A DNA stretch of 64,000 nucleotides from Trissonchulus latispiculum. Taxonomy: Eukaryota; Nematoda; Enoplea; Enoplida; Ironidae. Where the stretch lies: contig JASAND010011160.1 in NCBI GenBank assembly GCA_030248195.1, positions 22,362-86,361 of the forward strand, written 5' to 3'. The translations under genes were made by a program, and so were the position numbers. Each line of letters starts with the position of its first letter. The stretch's first letter is position 1. Positions 12,601 through 22,583 of the stretch are shown here, piece by piece. Under the pieces are notes generated by a model, which worked only from the letters and a program-made list of their open reading frames with translations, ran no database searches and was not told where the DNA came from.

Positions 12601-13608
12601 AAAAGCCAGCATCAGCATAAGCTAACCGGAGCGAACTAGCGGCCATCCCGGGTTTTTCTGGTTCAAACCTCAAAGACAAATCAGAAAAAAAGTGCAAAAT
12701 ATCAACTATATATTAAAAACAATAATTCCAATAATCTATATTTTAGCTATGCAACACTACAATGCAATAGTTGCAGCAACCACAAAAATTCTTATCATAC
12801 TCTCAGTATAGACATGTAGTGAAGCTGAAAGTCCAGGAACTCCAAGCGAACGGCACCATCAGGCAGTTCATTCATGATGGTATAGTTGATGCTAACAGCC
12901 TGACGATAATGCATAGGATAGTTGGGACTGGCAATGTAGCCGTTGGGCGATAAGTAGTCTGGATCGTTTTGATACGGTTTACCAGTATAAATCTGAGTAT
13001 TATCTAAAATAAGACGGAAAATTGAAACACGCTAACTGCTAAGTTAAACTACAAAGAGTAAAGTAAGCTGACGCAATTAATATACATGCAGACATGTCAA
13101 AGCATCAATAATAATGTAGAAAAATTTTTGAGCATGGAAGACTAAAATTTCCGGAAGTCTCGCTTTCGGCATCACCCACACTTTTCCTAGCTAAGGCAAG
13201 CACCCGATCAAGCTTTGCAAGAAAGTCAACATTAATTACATTAATACTACGTATTAATCTCCAGCAAGTAAATATGACAAACATTCGCACAGTACGTAAT
13301 TTCTGTACTTTAACAGGAAAAAGAAACGAACACATGCAGGCAGATTGCAATACCTTCCACATAAACTTTAATGGGAAACATCCCACTATCCATAACGTTA
13401 ACGTCAGAAAGGGGCTTAGGATAGTAGCTTATCCACAACTGATATGACTCAGTGACATATTCTAATCCTGAGAGTGGTACAGCCCGTTTAGTCATATTAT
13501 ATGAAGGTTCTTGTAGAATCAAAAGCGGGCAGTCTCCTCTGAAAGAACAAATATAATAAATATTATTGCACAAAGTATATACGTACGTTTAACACCTACA
13601 CACAATTC

Positions 13609-13697
<89 letters not shown>

Positions 13698-16600
13698 AGT
13701 AACAAAAATGCTCCGCACAAAAGAGGATAATATGTGTGTGTTGGCTGTATCGTATATATATCCTTCAAATATCCTTTAAATATATAATAAATATATATAA
13801 ATAGGTATATATATCCTTAAATTCCGATTAAAGAAGTAAAGACAAAAGTTTCGTAGGCACGTGACGTTATTTGGCACAGCAAATATTGGTGGATGGTTCC
13901 ATGTCAAAAGTTGCTCAGTTCACTTAGGGCTTTCATTTGATACCAAATTTGACCACTTTTGAAAAATTTTATTTTTGACCCAAAATCGTTTAAGTCCCCA
14001 CCCCACCCCACCATAGCACTCTACAGCCACTTTGGGTACGCAGTTCTATGACAAAAGTTGCTCAGCTCACTTAGGGCTTTCATTTGATACCAAGTTTGAC
14101 CACTTTTGAAAAATTTTAGTTTTGACCCAAAATCGCCTAAGTCCCCACCCCACCCCACCCCACCATAGCACTCTACAGCCACTTTGGGTACGCAGTTCTA
14201 TGACAAAAGTTGCTCAGCTCACTTTGGGCTTTCATTTGATACCAAATTTTACCACTTTTGAAAAATTTTATTTTTGACCCAAAAGCGCCTACCTAAGTCC
14301 CCATCCCACCCCACCACAGCACTCTACAGCCACTTTGGGTATGCAGTTCTATGACAAAAGTTGCTCAGCTCACTTAGGGCTTTCATTTGATACCAAATTT
14401 TACCACTTTTGAAAAATTTTATTTTTGACCCAAAATCGCCTAAGTCCCCACCCCACCCCACCACAGCACTCTACAGCCACTTTGGGTATGCAGTTCTATG
14501 ACAAAAGTTGCTCAGGTCACTTAGGGCTTTCATTTGATACCAAATTTTACCACTTTTGAAAAATTTTATTTTTGGCCCAAAATCGCCTAAGTCCCCACCC
14601 CACCCCACCACAGCACTCTACAGCCACTTTGGGTACGCAGTTCTATGACAAAAGTTGCTCAGTTCACTTAGGGCTTTCATTTGATACCAAATTTGACCAC
14701 TTTTGAGAAACTTTATTTTCGACCATTTGACCCTCCCACCCGACTGACCCTTCAAACGGCAAAGTAGAACCAGCCCAGCAAAATAGGTACGTCGGACGGC
14801 AAAACGAATACCGGGAATGAGCTGGGCACACCAGAAAACCCCTATAGACAAAGTTTTGAGAGGCCAGGTAGAGTCTACTATGGACCTCCAGGAACCGGTT
14901 TCCGACTTGACCCTCCCGACGGCAAAGCGGAACCAGCCCAGCAAGATGGGTGGGTCTGACGGTAAAACTGACTGCGGGAATCGATTCGCCGTGCCAGAAA
15001 ACCATTGTATGGAAGATTTGAGCTTTCAAAGTTGAATAGATAGCGAGAAATTTCGATTTTTCATTTTTCGAATTTTCGCCATTTTTGACGGGCCACTGTG
15101 GTCGCTAGGGAAGAGATAGAGACACGCAACCTGGACCGTTAGTTAGTTCAATATATGTAATTTCTGAATATAAAAAGAAATCAGCTCCAGCTCGTAACGT
15201 TCGACCTGAGCGACGACCACAAAAATGGTCACTTTTCGCTATGAGCCGACTTTGCGGCGCCACTGCGGCGCTGTGGCGCAGCTGCGGCGCAAAAAAAGTT
15301 GTGATTCTTAAATTCTTTAGAGGGTACTACTAGACCCCATAGCCCTTTAGGTTGGCCCACCGCTGCAGATCACATGAAAGCGGCGAACATTATGTACAAT
15401 ACAACCATCAAATAGGAGAAACCGGAAAAAAAACATCGCCGCCATAACCGGTCCGGGGCGCAACTTTTTAACGGTAAGTGATACGGGGCTGAAACTTCAC
15501 AGACATACTAAACTCGATGTGCTCTACAATTTGCGCATGAAATTTGCGCAGGATCTGCGCAGGATTTTGCGCAGCTTCTGCGCAGCTTATTTTACACTGT
15601 CTCCAGCCATTTTTCACACATATTATAGGGGTCGCTGCCGCGACCCCTATGATATACGGATAAAGCAAACAAACAACTAGGGCACAAGTGAAGCTTTTAT
15701 GCGTAATAAAAATTATATATAATATCGTTTCTACGACTACCCTTATACGCTGCCCAGTAACATAACGCAAAACCATAACCATCGATGTTAGCATTCTGAG
15801 CATATATAAGAGTAGTAGATTTTACGTACGCAATAATATACTGTCTCTAGAATGTCGGACTGCTATGCAGGCATTTACAAGTCTAATTCTTCATCTCTTC
15901 AGACAAAATTGACTTCAGACTTCAGACAAAACTTCAGACAAAACAAAACAAACCGTTCATATTGACTCTCATTCAGGGCAAGACATGGATCAATTTGAAC
16001 TCTGAAAATGCAGGAGGAGCAAGCGGAGAGCTGCAGTCGACAGAGCGGCTCCGGATGAGAGTGCCACCAGGACGGCTCCGCTGCCGGTTCCTCCAATCCC
16101 CCGAAGGCATCGTCTTCGGCAGGAATCGGGTCGTATGGCAAAATGGAGGCAGTGAGGCCCAACTTGACGTCGAAGGCGTTCACAACATAGAGCTGTTCCA
16201 GAGAACTGGTCACACTCAGAGGATCCCTTCCACCGCCAACGCCAGCAGGCAAAGGCGGAGGCTGCTGAGGATCAGTGCAGAGGAAAAAGGTCTTTTGATG
16301 ATGTAGACTGACTTTGTCCGTTTCATCTAAACACAAACAAGCAAACATTTACTCACGTATATATGCTACGTACGTAATATTCAGTGTATTTTTGGGGATT
16401 TTTCGGACTTTCCAGGGAGGATTTCTTTGCAAAAATGAGCCAAAACGCATATTTATGGCACATATATTTTGCACGAAGAAACTCTAGAAGTTCTCAAAAT
16501 GCCTGGATTCAGGAAAATATAGACAATTTTACATTCCACAGACATCTCCGGGAAGCCGGAAAGATTTTTAAAATGGGCCCATTTTTGAAGAACATTTGGG

Positions 16601-17414
16601 GACTCAAAAACTCCGGTGGGGGCAAAACTCATGGGAGGGGAATTTAGGTTTCCGAGGAAACCCCGCCTCCTCTGTAAAATGCCTAGAAGCTGCAGCAGTA
16701 TATACGTCACGTACGTATATATATATACGTACATGTATATATATATACAGGGTATTTTTAGGGTTTTTTCGGGGGGCTTCCCAGGGAGTGGGGGGGCCGG
16801 GCCCGGGGGGGGGGGGAGAGAAATTTTCGGAGGAAAGAAATTTTCGGGGTGGGGGATTTTTTGCAAAAATGAGCAAAAAATTGGCATTTTTTGGCGTATT
16901 TTATACGTAGAAAGCAAAAAGTTCTCAAAAATGGCAGGTTTTAAGCTATAATAGCCATTTTTACAAAAAATCTCCGGCGAAAAAAAAATTCTTGAAATTT
17001 TGCCTATATATGTTTGGCAAAAACTTGGGACCCCAAAAAAATCCAGGGGGAAGCAAAAATCCCGGAAGGGGGCGACTTCGGGGGGAGAGGCAGTTTTGGG
17101 GGAAGGTCAATTTCATGCCCCCCCCGGTAAAAAATACCCTGAATGTAATGACAAGAAATAAAATGCTCCTAAAGGGCAAAGAAAGGAATATATACCTACG
17201 CACGGTGAAGATGGAAAATGTAAAATGTGTACATAATATTTTCGGTTGTAAATTAGATTGACAAGCTTGAAATTGTACCAATTCGAGTGCATACCCAATA
17301 TATTAGGTGCGAAAGCCTTATATATATACCTGGTGTTTCCGTTACAAGATCGGTAGCAAAAGTACCAGGAATTGCTAAGAAAATCCAAAAAGTGTAAAAG
17401 AAGGAATCCTCCAT
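5753..17414 (-). CDS. CUB-CUB-LDLa single-pass receptor-like protein (NETO-like order), 13 exons
   Basis: Exons on the minus strand: 17414-17330, 16326-15954, 13538-13354, 13003-12801, 12034-11863, 11655-11626, 11329-11153, 9512-9255, 8933-8808, 8443-8081, 7859-7821, 7715-7420, 6622-5753. All introns are GT-AG, all phases join, and the sum is 3177 nt (1058 residues). Seen: signal peptide 1-20, N-terminal Cys-containing region 29-214, CUB-like modules about 215-339 and 350-494, LDLa 496-531, Gly-rich stalk 547-570, TM helix about 581-605, then a long tail with PPTY at 717-720. The first CUB lacks all four usual cysteines. Known: NETO proteins (CUB-CUB-LDLa-TM) are auxiliary subunits of ionotropic receptors, and LEV-10/SOL and Culd proteins combine the same modules. 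Inferred: a cell-surface binding or adaptor protein whose tail may recruit WW-domain ubiquitin ligases. The N-terminal region has no counterpart in NETO, so orthology is not claimed. Confidence 0.86.
7420..7715 (-). CDS. Exon 12: cytoplasmic tail with PPxY motif
   Basis: Acceptor CCACTTTTTCAG, donor GTTTGTCATG. The exon encodes [24 protein letters not shown] at 717-720 is a WW-domain ligand of the type bound by NEDD4-family E3 ligases, and several further tyrosines follow (GYSGN, AYTAY, NAGYVQ). It is GC-rich relative to its introns. Confidence 0.87.
7821..7859 (-). CDS. Exon 11: 39-nt cytoplasmic exon
   Basis: Acceptor TTGTTGAGTAAG, donor GTAGTTGCCA. Thirteen codons ([12 protein letters not shown] plus split ends). 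Both introns are phase 1, so it can be skipped without a frame change. The acceptor has a weak pyrimidine tract; this is the least certain internal boundary. Confidence 0.6.
8081..8443 (-). CDS. Exon 10: Gly-rich stalk, transmembrane helix, basic stop-transfer region
   Basis: Acceptor ACATGTTTAG, donor GTAATGGCTT. It encodes a Gly/Ser-rich stalk (about 540-578), the helix [20 protein letters not shown] and following IIV (about 581-604), then a strongly basic segment ([18 protein letters not shown]) and a run of eight alanines broken by nothing. Positive-inside placement gives a type I topology. Confidence 0.88.
8808..8933 (-). CDS. Exon 9: LDL-receptor class A module
   Basis: This 126-nt exon is flanked by phase-1 introns on both sides, the usual arrangement for a shuffled module. 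Six cysteines lie at 496, 504, 509, 516, 522 and 531, with the acidic calcium cage [13 protein letters not shown]. All elements of a folded LDLa repeat are present. One LDLa directly after two CUBs is the basis for the NETO-like comparison. Confidence 0.92.
9255..9512 (-). CDS. Exon 8: second half of CUB module 2
   Basis: Acceptor TTGTTTTCAG, donor GTATGTCAAT. Residues 409-494 end with [11 protein letters not shown], in the place of the final CUB strand. The second CUB cysteine pair is absent. The composition is GC-richer than the flanking introns, as expected for coding DNA here. Confidence 0.8.
9937..10316. mobile_element. Nested G-rich element, GGGCTTATTCTAG family, copy 1
   Basis: Ends TGGGCTTATTCTAGTGGGG and CCCTAGAATGAGCCCAG, flanked by TAATCC on both sides. 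The interior has runs of G then C plus TTTCCCGGCTTCGCCGGAG. The same element occurs at about 54550-54952. Confidence 0.7.
10461..10586. mobile_element. Tiny GC-rich palindromic MITE
   Basis: About 125 bp with inverted ends TTGTGCC and GGCACAA. The interior is a chain of GGCCCGG and GGGCCGGCCC units that can pair in many registers. It sits inside the 9678-10702 element. Confidence 0.55.
10751..10920. mobile_element. 170-bp G-rich insertion in intron 7
   Basis: Flanked by the 10-bp direct repeat TAGAACAAAC (10741-10750 and 10921-10930). Begins CAGGCTTGTGC. The interior contains CCGGATTTTTCCGG and a G run, as in the other small elements. It may be hAT-like. Confidence 0.5.
11153..11329 (-). CDS. 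Exon 7: first half of CUB module 2
   Basis: Acceptor ATATTTTAG, donor GTAAGATATA. It starts HCDETL and contains DCVWVV, the first two CUB cysteines (C351, C379). The later LKVQEFSLG matches the usual core strand of a CUB. The module is divergent but keeps its first disulfide pair. Confidence 0.8.
11626..11655 (-). CDS. Exon 6: 30-nt linker exon
   Basis: Acceptor TTGTTTCAG, donor GTAAGTAACA. It encodes ten codons ([10 protein letters not shown] with split ends) linking the two CUB modules. Both flanking introns are phase 1, so skipping it would keep the frame. It is accepted because it is the piece that joins exon 5 to exon 7 in phase. Confidence 0.65.
11863..12034 (-). CDS. Exon 5: second half of CUB module 1
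   Basis: Acceptor GTTTTGTAG, donor GTAAGAGTAG. Residues 283-339 begin VLDSDGSEL and end with the CUB signature [20 protein letters not shown]. Both late cysteines of a classical CUB are missing, so CUB 1 has none of its two disulfides. Confidence 0.86.
12150..12660. repeat. G-rich repeat in intron 4
   Basis: Runs of G and C at 12235-12300 and 12500-12600, with TCCGGCAAAGCCGGA at about 12437. CTGGGTTTTTCCTAG on the left and GGGTTTTTCTGG on the right hint at terminal repeats, but no clean boundary or target duplication was found. Two reading frames through it are only low-complexity Pro/Gly. Confidence 0.4.
12801..13003 (-). CDS. Exon 4: first half of CUB module 1
   Basis: Acceptor TTATTTTAG, donor GTATGATAAG. 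Residues 215-282 contain [15 protein letters not shown], the most typical part of a CUB domain (G-x-I-x-SPNYP-xx-Y). Where CUB domains usually have C-x-W this one has INYTI (also an N-glycosylation site at N254), and where they have C-x-YD it has LHYMSIL, so two canonical cysteines are replaced. Confidence 0.85.
13354..13538 (-). CDS. Exon 3: N-terminal extracellular region, continued
   Basis: Acceptor TTGTTCTTTCAG, donor GTATTGCAAT. It codes residues 153-214, opening with RGDC and including a possible N-glycosylation site NMT at 167-169. The RGD is formed across the exon 2/3 junction (CG plus A). It precedes the first recognisable CUB module. Confidence 0.8.
13610..13695. repeat. (TA)n microsatellite in intron 2
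   Basis: Uninterrupted TA dinucleotides, about 43 copies, about 70 bp upstream of the acceptor of exon 3 (minus strand). Confidence 0.95.
13888..14735. repeat. About 148-bp tandem array in intron 2
   Basis: Five to six units with the marker GCAGTTCTATGACAAAAG at about 14039, 14191, 14343, 14490 and 14637, so the period is 147-152 bp. The variation lies in a CCCCACCCCA run. Related single units are at 43980-44215 and 56280-56450, so the unit is also dispersed. Confidence 0.88.
14736..15050. repeat. Dispersed repeat attached to the 148-bp array
   Basis: A duplicated block with CGGCAAAGCGGAACCAG and ACCCCTATAGACAAAG. The same block adjoins the same 148-bp unit at 43560-43980 and 56480-56790, so the two form one composite element. 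Confidence 0.7.
15051..15953. other. Remainder of intron 2, no gene
   Basis: Contains GCGGCGCCACTGCGGCGC near 15250 and a short hairpin GGGGTCGCTGCCGCGACCCC near 15630. Nothing else is recognised. Confidence 0.4.
15954..16326 (-). CDS. Exon 2: N-terminal extracellular region
   Basis: Acceptor TTTGTGTTTAG, donor GTTTGTTTTG, phases 1 and 2. It encodes about residues 29-152. Seen are C45, a proline/glycine linker, a stretch rich in aliphatic residues ([18 protein letters not shown]) and a Cys cluster [15 protein letters not shown], followed by a possible N-glycosylation site NES. The segment is CUB-like in its alternation of hydrophobic residues but does not match a CUB consensus. I do not recognise the domain. 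Confidence 0.78.
16748..17142. mobile_element. G-rich MITE in intron 1, CAGGGTATTTTT termini
   Basis: Left end CAGGGTATTTTTAGGG, right end TAAAAAATACCCTG. The interior is G-rich with the phrase GCAAAAATGAGC. A related, less complete copy is at about 16385-16690 (GCAAAAATGAGCCAAAA), just upstream. The CAGGG termini suggest hAT, but I see no 8-bp target duplication. Confidence 0.6.
17330..17414 (-). CDS. Exon 1: start codon and signal peptide
   Basis: This 85-nt exon starts [17 protein letters not shown], a short acidic head followed by a hydrophobic core, with a likely cleavage after TFA near residue 20. ATG at 17414-17412 is the first in-frame ATG after an in-frame TAA 27 nt upstream; an out-of-frame ATG lies between them. 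The donor GTATATATA follows the G at 17330. The phase (1) fits exon 2, which starts AT-GAA. The exon was found because exon 2 needed a one-base partner and a secretion signal. Confidence 0.75.
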
Positions 17415-18974
17415 TAAAATAACAACTTCATTTAGAAGTTATGTCTGAAAAATAGAAAGTACATAATAAATATGTACGTATATATGCGATGCGTCAGATA
17501 TATATATATATATATATACTCGGCGCAGGCACAGCCAGAAAAAATCTATTGATTGGTGGGCCCAATTTCGGGGAGGGGGGCGGAGCTCCCTAGAGGGTAG
17601 AAAACATTTTCACCTCAAATGTGGAGCCCGGTTGCGAAAATGTTTTGAAAAAATTCAAGAGAGGGGAGTATGCATATTGCATACATATTTATTATTCTAG
17701 GAATTGTTTTCCAGGGATTCAGACGGGATGAGTTGCGTATATACTTTTCTGAAAAAGCTATCGCATAAGAAAACCTGACTTCTCGAAATGTTGAACTTTA
17801 CCAAACAGTGACATTTAAATAACAACCCAGCGAAGTCGTAAATTTTGTAAAATATGGATATATTTTCTACAAAGCTGTGGTTTGGGGTTGCGAGATTCCC
17901 GCCCAAAGCATTTCACGATGGGACCCGTAGGAACGGGAAGACGGCAATGTGAAAATTTCCTTTCTCTCAAACAACTTCAGCTGTACAGATTTTAGGGTTG
18001 GCTTTTTTTCAGAAAAAGCAACTGCCAGAAAAATCCTTTTTTCCGGTTTTTCCGATTTATTCCTATTTCCGGCCACCCCAAAATTCACCAATGTGCAAAA
18101 AGTTGCGTCATTTCATGTTTCTGCATGCATAGAAGCAGTTTTCAAAATATTTAATAGCCACATCGGGTAGTGCACCAATGCCAGAAAACTAGGAAGCAAT
18201 GTTTACCAGGTTAAAACAATAGGTGTTACCATAGCTTTAGTGTAGCGTACAAGAGCCAAACAGTTGCCAACTTATACAAATCCAAAAGTTCAAAACCGAC
18301 TTTTCATAGTACTATTTTTGAGTCCTCAGCCTGCGTGAGTGCGGGGCCTTGGGGAAACGGTCATGGCTGGGTATAAAAGCTTGCGCTTTTATTTGGCACA
18401 GTTTGGCTGGGCCTAAGTAGCTTCCAGCCCGACTTAGGGTGGTCGTATTTTTTCGGACTCGGGCGGTGTATTTTTTCGAACAACTATTTACTATACGTAT
18501 ATACGTACGTATTAAAAAAGCGGCCATACAAAACATGTGTCACAGGAGTTTCGGAATCACCGACGAGTTTAATTTTTCTTTCATTTTGAAAACGGGGATT
18601 CTTGAAACGTGATATAAAAGCGTGCCATATGCATAAGCAAATTACATGTCAAAACCACAAACCAAAACGGTCGTGCACATTCATAAATGCCTAACACAAG
18701 ACAATATAAATTGAACGCAACGCATAGGCGTTAAATTTTCCGATGTGAATGTCTAGAACTAGTTACGGGAGAACTTTTTAAGCAGACAAAAGTCACTATG
18801 CGTAATGCACATAACAAAACAAGTACAAACGCTATTATCCTGTCACCTCAGCCAAACAAAAACTTTAGTCGGTTGAGAAAAGTAATAAAATCGACAAAAC
18901 AGGACATATTCCACGCGATGCATAAATCAGCATGTTCATATATAGCTAAGCTGACAAAATGATAAAGAAATAAT
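17415..18974. other. 5' flank of the receptor gene
   Basis: Upstream of the start codon on the minus strand. It holds short (TA)n tracts near 17500 and a G-rich patch near 17560, but no promoter element or reading frame I would defend. The transcription start is not placed. Confidence 0.4.
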
Positions 18975-18984
18975 GAAAAACGCC

Positions 18985-19190
18985 TGCCTGCAGTCACTAT
19001 GGCCGAAGCCTTAGTCCGAACAGGAGAGAGCCAATGGGCGCTGTGAGCGCTCTTACCCAGAGAGAACTAGTCTCTGGAGCTCCTGCCTGGTTGTCCCAGA
19101 AGGACAGCCAGCTCGGCTCTATCTGTGCTGCAACATAGCCAGAGAAGGTTTTATCAAAACCTCTCTGACTGTGCTATGCACAGAAAGAGG
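18985..19190. other. Cluster of strong hairpins (possible structured RNA)
   Basis: Consecutive stems: GCGCT/AGCGC (19038-19050), CCAGAGA/TCTCTGG (19057-19077), CTGGTTGTCC/GGACAGCCAG (19087-19111), CAGAGAAGGTTTT/AAAACCTCTCTG (19140-19167) and CTGTGC/GCACAG (19069 offset region, 19169-19183). The segment is GC-richer than its surroundings and has no G run. It does not match U1, U2, U4, U6, RNase P, SRP or U3 signatures known to me. It could also be a transposon remnant. Confidence 0.4.
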
Positions 19191-19215
19191 ACTTTTCTTG
19201 ATGTAAGCTGACAAA

Positions 19216-19499
19216 ATGGTTGGAGCGCAAAACTTAGGAAAGCAGCACAATTAATAACCCAGAGATGCTTTTCTGATGCGGAAGTAAACAGTGTAACTCC
19301 GATTTACTTAATCCGTGTCAAAAAATCACGTTGTAAAATGTCAAATATATAATAAAATTAACATTTTTCCCTCTGTTGGGGAAATGGAATGAATGCAAAA
19401 CTTTAGTCAACCGTGCCACACACAAGCGAACTAACCGCAGACAATTTGTTAGTAATTAGTGCGTATATACATAAATCCGTTAATTAAAGTTGCCCACTA
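19216..19499. other. No feature seen
   Basis: AT-rich spacer without repeats or frames. Confidence 0.35.
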
Positions 19500-19514
19500 T
19501 ACATACACATACGT

Positions 19515-19927
19515 AGCACGGGGCGGGGGTGGGGGAATTCCCCCGAAATTGTGGACCTCCCCAGGAATTTTCGCCGTGCCACGTGCAAAACGCTTATTTT
19601 GCAAAAAGAATTTTGCGCCTTCGGCGCTAACTATGTGCTGCATCGTACCATCATAATACCTATATATATACGTGTTTCGCACACCAATATGAGTCCCTAA
19701 TATATATACTCTATTTGGTATATTTTGACCATCGTCTGCGTCATTTGAGTGCGTGAACACGTGCTGGGCCTTAAGGAAAATTTTAATTTCAAAGAATATA
19801 TACTTTGTAAAAATTCCGCGAATGTGAAGAAGGTGAAAATTTCTCAGCATCTGGGGGCTCGGCCCCAGATCCCCTGCCCGAACGATTCTTGCATTCCTCC
19901 GAAAAATTTGTTCTGGCTGCGCTAATG
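19515..19927. mobile_element. Decayed hAT-type MITE (GCGTAGC family)
   Basis: Same order of parts as the complete copy at 60047-60443: G run, GGGGGAATTCCCCC, TTTTGCGCCTTCGGCGC, a segment with TTTGGTATATTTTGACC, AATTTCTCAGCATCTGGGGG, and CTGGCTGCGCTAATG at the right end. The ends are mutated and no target duplication survives. Confidence 0.65.
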
Positions 19928-20794
19928 CCATTAGTGTTATAAATACGAACGTACATTATGTAATACACCTAATGCATAGTGACGGAATGTGACTAATACA
20001 TAAAAAGTGAGTGAGCAGAATAGTACACAACTAAACTTAACATACATGCAGACACAGGTTACAGGGAGGCAGCTCCTGCAACAATAGAAGAAATGCAAAC
20101 ACTCAAAAATAAGGCTGCAGACATGACTGGCCCATGAAGTGTACACTTACAATGCTTCACTTCACATATGAACTCTGCTATAAAATCAAACTTAGTTTTT
20201 TAAAGGAGCAATGAGAAAAATATGTACGCATTTCAAATAGCAATCAGAATTTGTGACTGTGAGCTGCGAAAACATCGTATTCATAACGCATATAATATAC
20301 AAAGCATACGCACAGATTTACGTATATATATATACTACATACGTATACAAATTCGTGTATGTATCAACGATGTTTTCAAACAACCGTTACGTAACAAGCA
20401 TTCGCACAGGGTTATGCAAAGTGTTAAAAATACTTATATATACGTATACTGAAAGGAGCTATATATTATAGGGGACGCGATAACTCTCCCTCTATAATAT
20501 GGGTGTAAAAGGCACTGCGTGGCCCTTACAGACCCGTTCTACCACCCTGCCAGCTAAATACTCAACGAAACAAAACAAGCCAACTTTGGTATCATTGGAA
20601 TCAGAACGACGAGTATATATATAGTCAGGGCGGGGATACACACCCGAAAAGATGGGGAGAAAAAACACACCCACCCAGAGAACTCAAGGTAGCAGATATA
20701 GAGACCTAGTATAGCGTGTAAATAAAAGCGCGATCCTTTTACAGTAAAACCATACCCATCATTAGGTTGGTATGGGCGAAAGCGGTCTATATGT
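19928..20794. other. No gene seen
   Basis: AT-rich with several (TA)n tracts. The short frames are of low complexity. Nothing else is recognised. Confidence 0.35.
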
Positions 20795-21189
20795 AGCAAG
20801 GTTAACAAAAAATCAACCCGAAAATTCGCAAAAAATCACCCACCTACAGGATTAGTAACAAGCCGCAGCTAGAAAATTTTTGGCGTGGTAATAGCCAGAG
20901 GTCCCAACCTTAACATATATAAGTTTGACCGCCGAGGCCCAACTCCTTCGACCAGGGTGCCAAAAATAGTCGACCCCCCACCAAATCGACCCTCGAACAC
21001 TCCTGGGCTTTTTTCAGTGGGGGGGCGGCGGGGGCGCTGTCCCCCACTTTTCGGCCCCCCCCCCCACTCGACCCGTTCCTCCCCACTTTTTTGGGCTTCC
21101 CCACCGCTCACTATGAGGTGCCCAAAAAATGCCAAATTTTAAGGATTTTTGGTCAAGATTTTCAAAAATTTTCCGGCTTCGCAGTCTAG

Positions 21190-21460
21190 GACCAAAAATC
21201 GTATATTTTGCTACTCAGGTGGCCATGGTGGCATGCCCCCCCCCGAAAAATGAGACAATAGAAAAAATTTTAATGAGTAGCAGCAGCGCGAATAAATATT
21301 TCGAACAATTTTCGCCTGCGGCGCTACTTTTTAATGAATATCTCAAAAAGCACCAGATTTTGCTTGAAAATTTCCACCATCTGTTTCGTTGCGGAAGCAA
21401 TTTCAGAGCATTTTTGGACTGCCCCCCTCCGAAAGTTTTTCTGGCTACGCTAGTGGTTAT
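21190..21460. mobile_element. Decayed hAT-type MITE (GCGTAGC family)
   Basis: G/C run with CCCCCGAAAAATGAG, an internal CGCCTGCGGCGC hairpin, and the right end TTTCTGGCTACGCTAGTGG shared with the 60047-60443 element. The left end is unclear. Confidence 0.5.
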
Positions 21461-22537
21461 AGCAGTATATATATGTAGAAGCAGGCTATTTTTATTGCAG
21501 TTTTGCCAATTTTAGACAACTTTGGATTCCTCCCCCCAATTTGGGTCCCCCCCGTTTCCCCACCCCCACTTTTTTCGCCTAGAAAAAGCCCAGCAACTCC
21601 GGACCAAAATTGAAAATTTTACTATTACTCAGACAACGAACTTCGATTGGCTAACCCATATTATACCGTGTAACATGTCCATACTCTGCACTATCTAGCC
21701 ATATATTAATATCTTGCCATGACCTCTGGGCTGGCCCACGGCGGGTGATTTTTTGCGAACTTTTTCGCAAAAAAATCACCCACAACTTTTTGTAAAAAGG
21801 TCCGGGGTGACTGCTAGAGCAAAACTAACGGCAAATTCGAGCTCTGCGACCCCGAACACCTATATCGCACTAGCACATGTGTTTTTAGGTACCTCAGACC
21901 CCTCTGACCCAATGGCCGGCTGTTAGTCATGACCCCGACCCTCCGGACCCAGGGGGAGGTCAGGATCACATATATATGTGGGCTAAAGCCACATAAAAAC
22001 TAATGCTCAATTTGAATTCTGTGCCCAAAAACCTATATATATAGGCAAGTTTTTAGGCTTCCTGGACCTTGAAATAAAACTTTTGACCCTGGGCCAAGTC
22101 ATGTGACCAGTCCAGATGCGAAATTACTTCTCCATATTGTTTGCGCTGTGCTTACTAGAGCAATAGAACACCAAATAAGTAGATTTCTAGCTTCCTGGAG
22201 TCATTAAACAGCGCTAAGAGAATTGGCCAGGGTATAGCAAGGTTAACAAAAAATCACCCGAAATTTTAACAAAAACAAATCACCCCACCCTGACACACAG
22301 GGAAGTCGCAGAGACCAACTTTTTGCGTGGTGATAGCCACACATCTCGACATTACAGCCTGTGAGTTTGATCCCCTAGGCCCTCTCCATGCGTTCAGGGC
22401 AGACCTTTAAGTGAAGGTACCCAAAAGTGACCTCAAAAACATTCATGACCGAAATTCGAATTTCGACTGCTATTTACTAAGGGAAAACCCTAGACAACCC
22501 ATATTGTACACATGACATATCCTGACTGTGCGCTATG

Positions 22538-22540
<3 letters not shown>

Positions 22541-22581
<41 letters not shown>
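22541..22581. repeat. (TA)n microsatellite
   Basis: About 20 TA dinucleotides. Confidence 0.9.

Positions 22582-22583
<2 letters not shown>

Noticed and set aside
13888..14735. CRISPR-like array
   Set aside because: Units are about 148 bp, contiguous and without spacers, in an intron of an animal gene.
16453..17281. Long frames on both strands in intron 1 with Pro/Gly-rich products
   Set aside because: They arise from G and C runs in MITEs and lie between exon 1 and exon 2 of the receptor gene.
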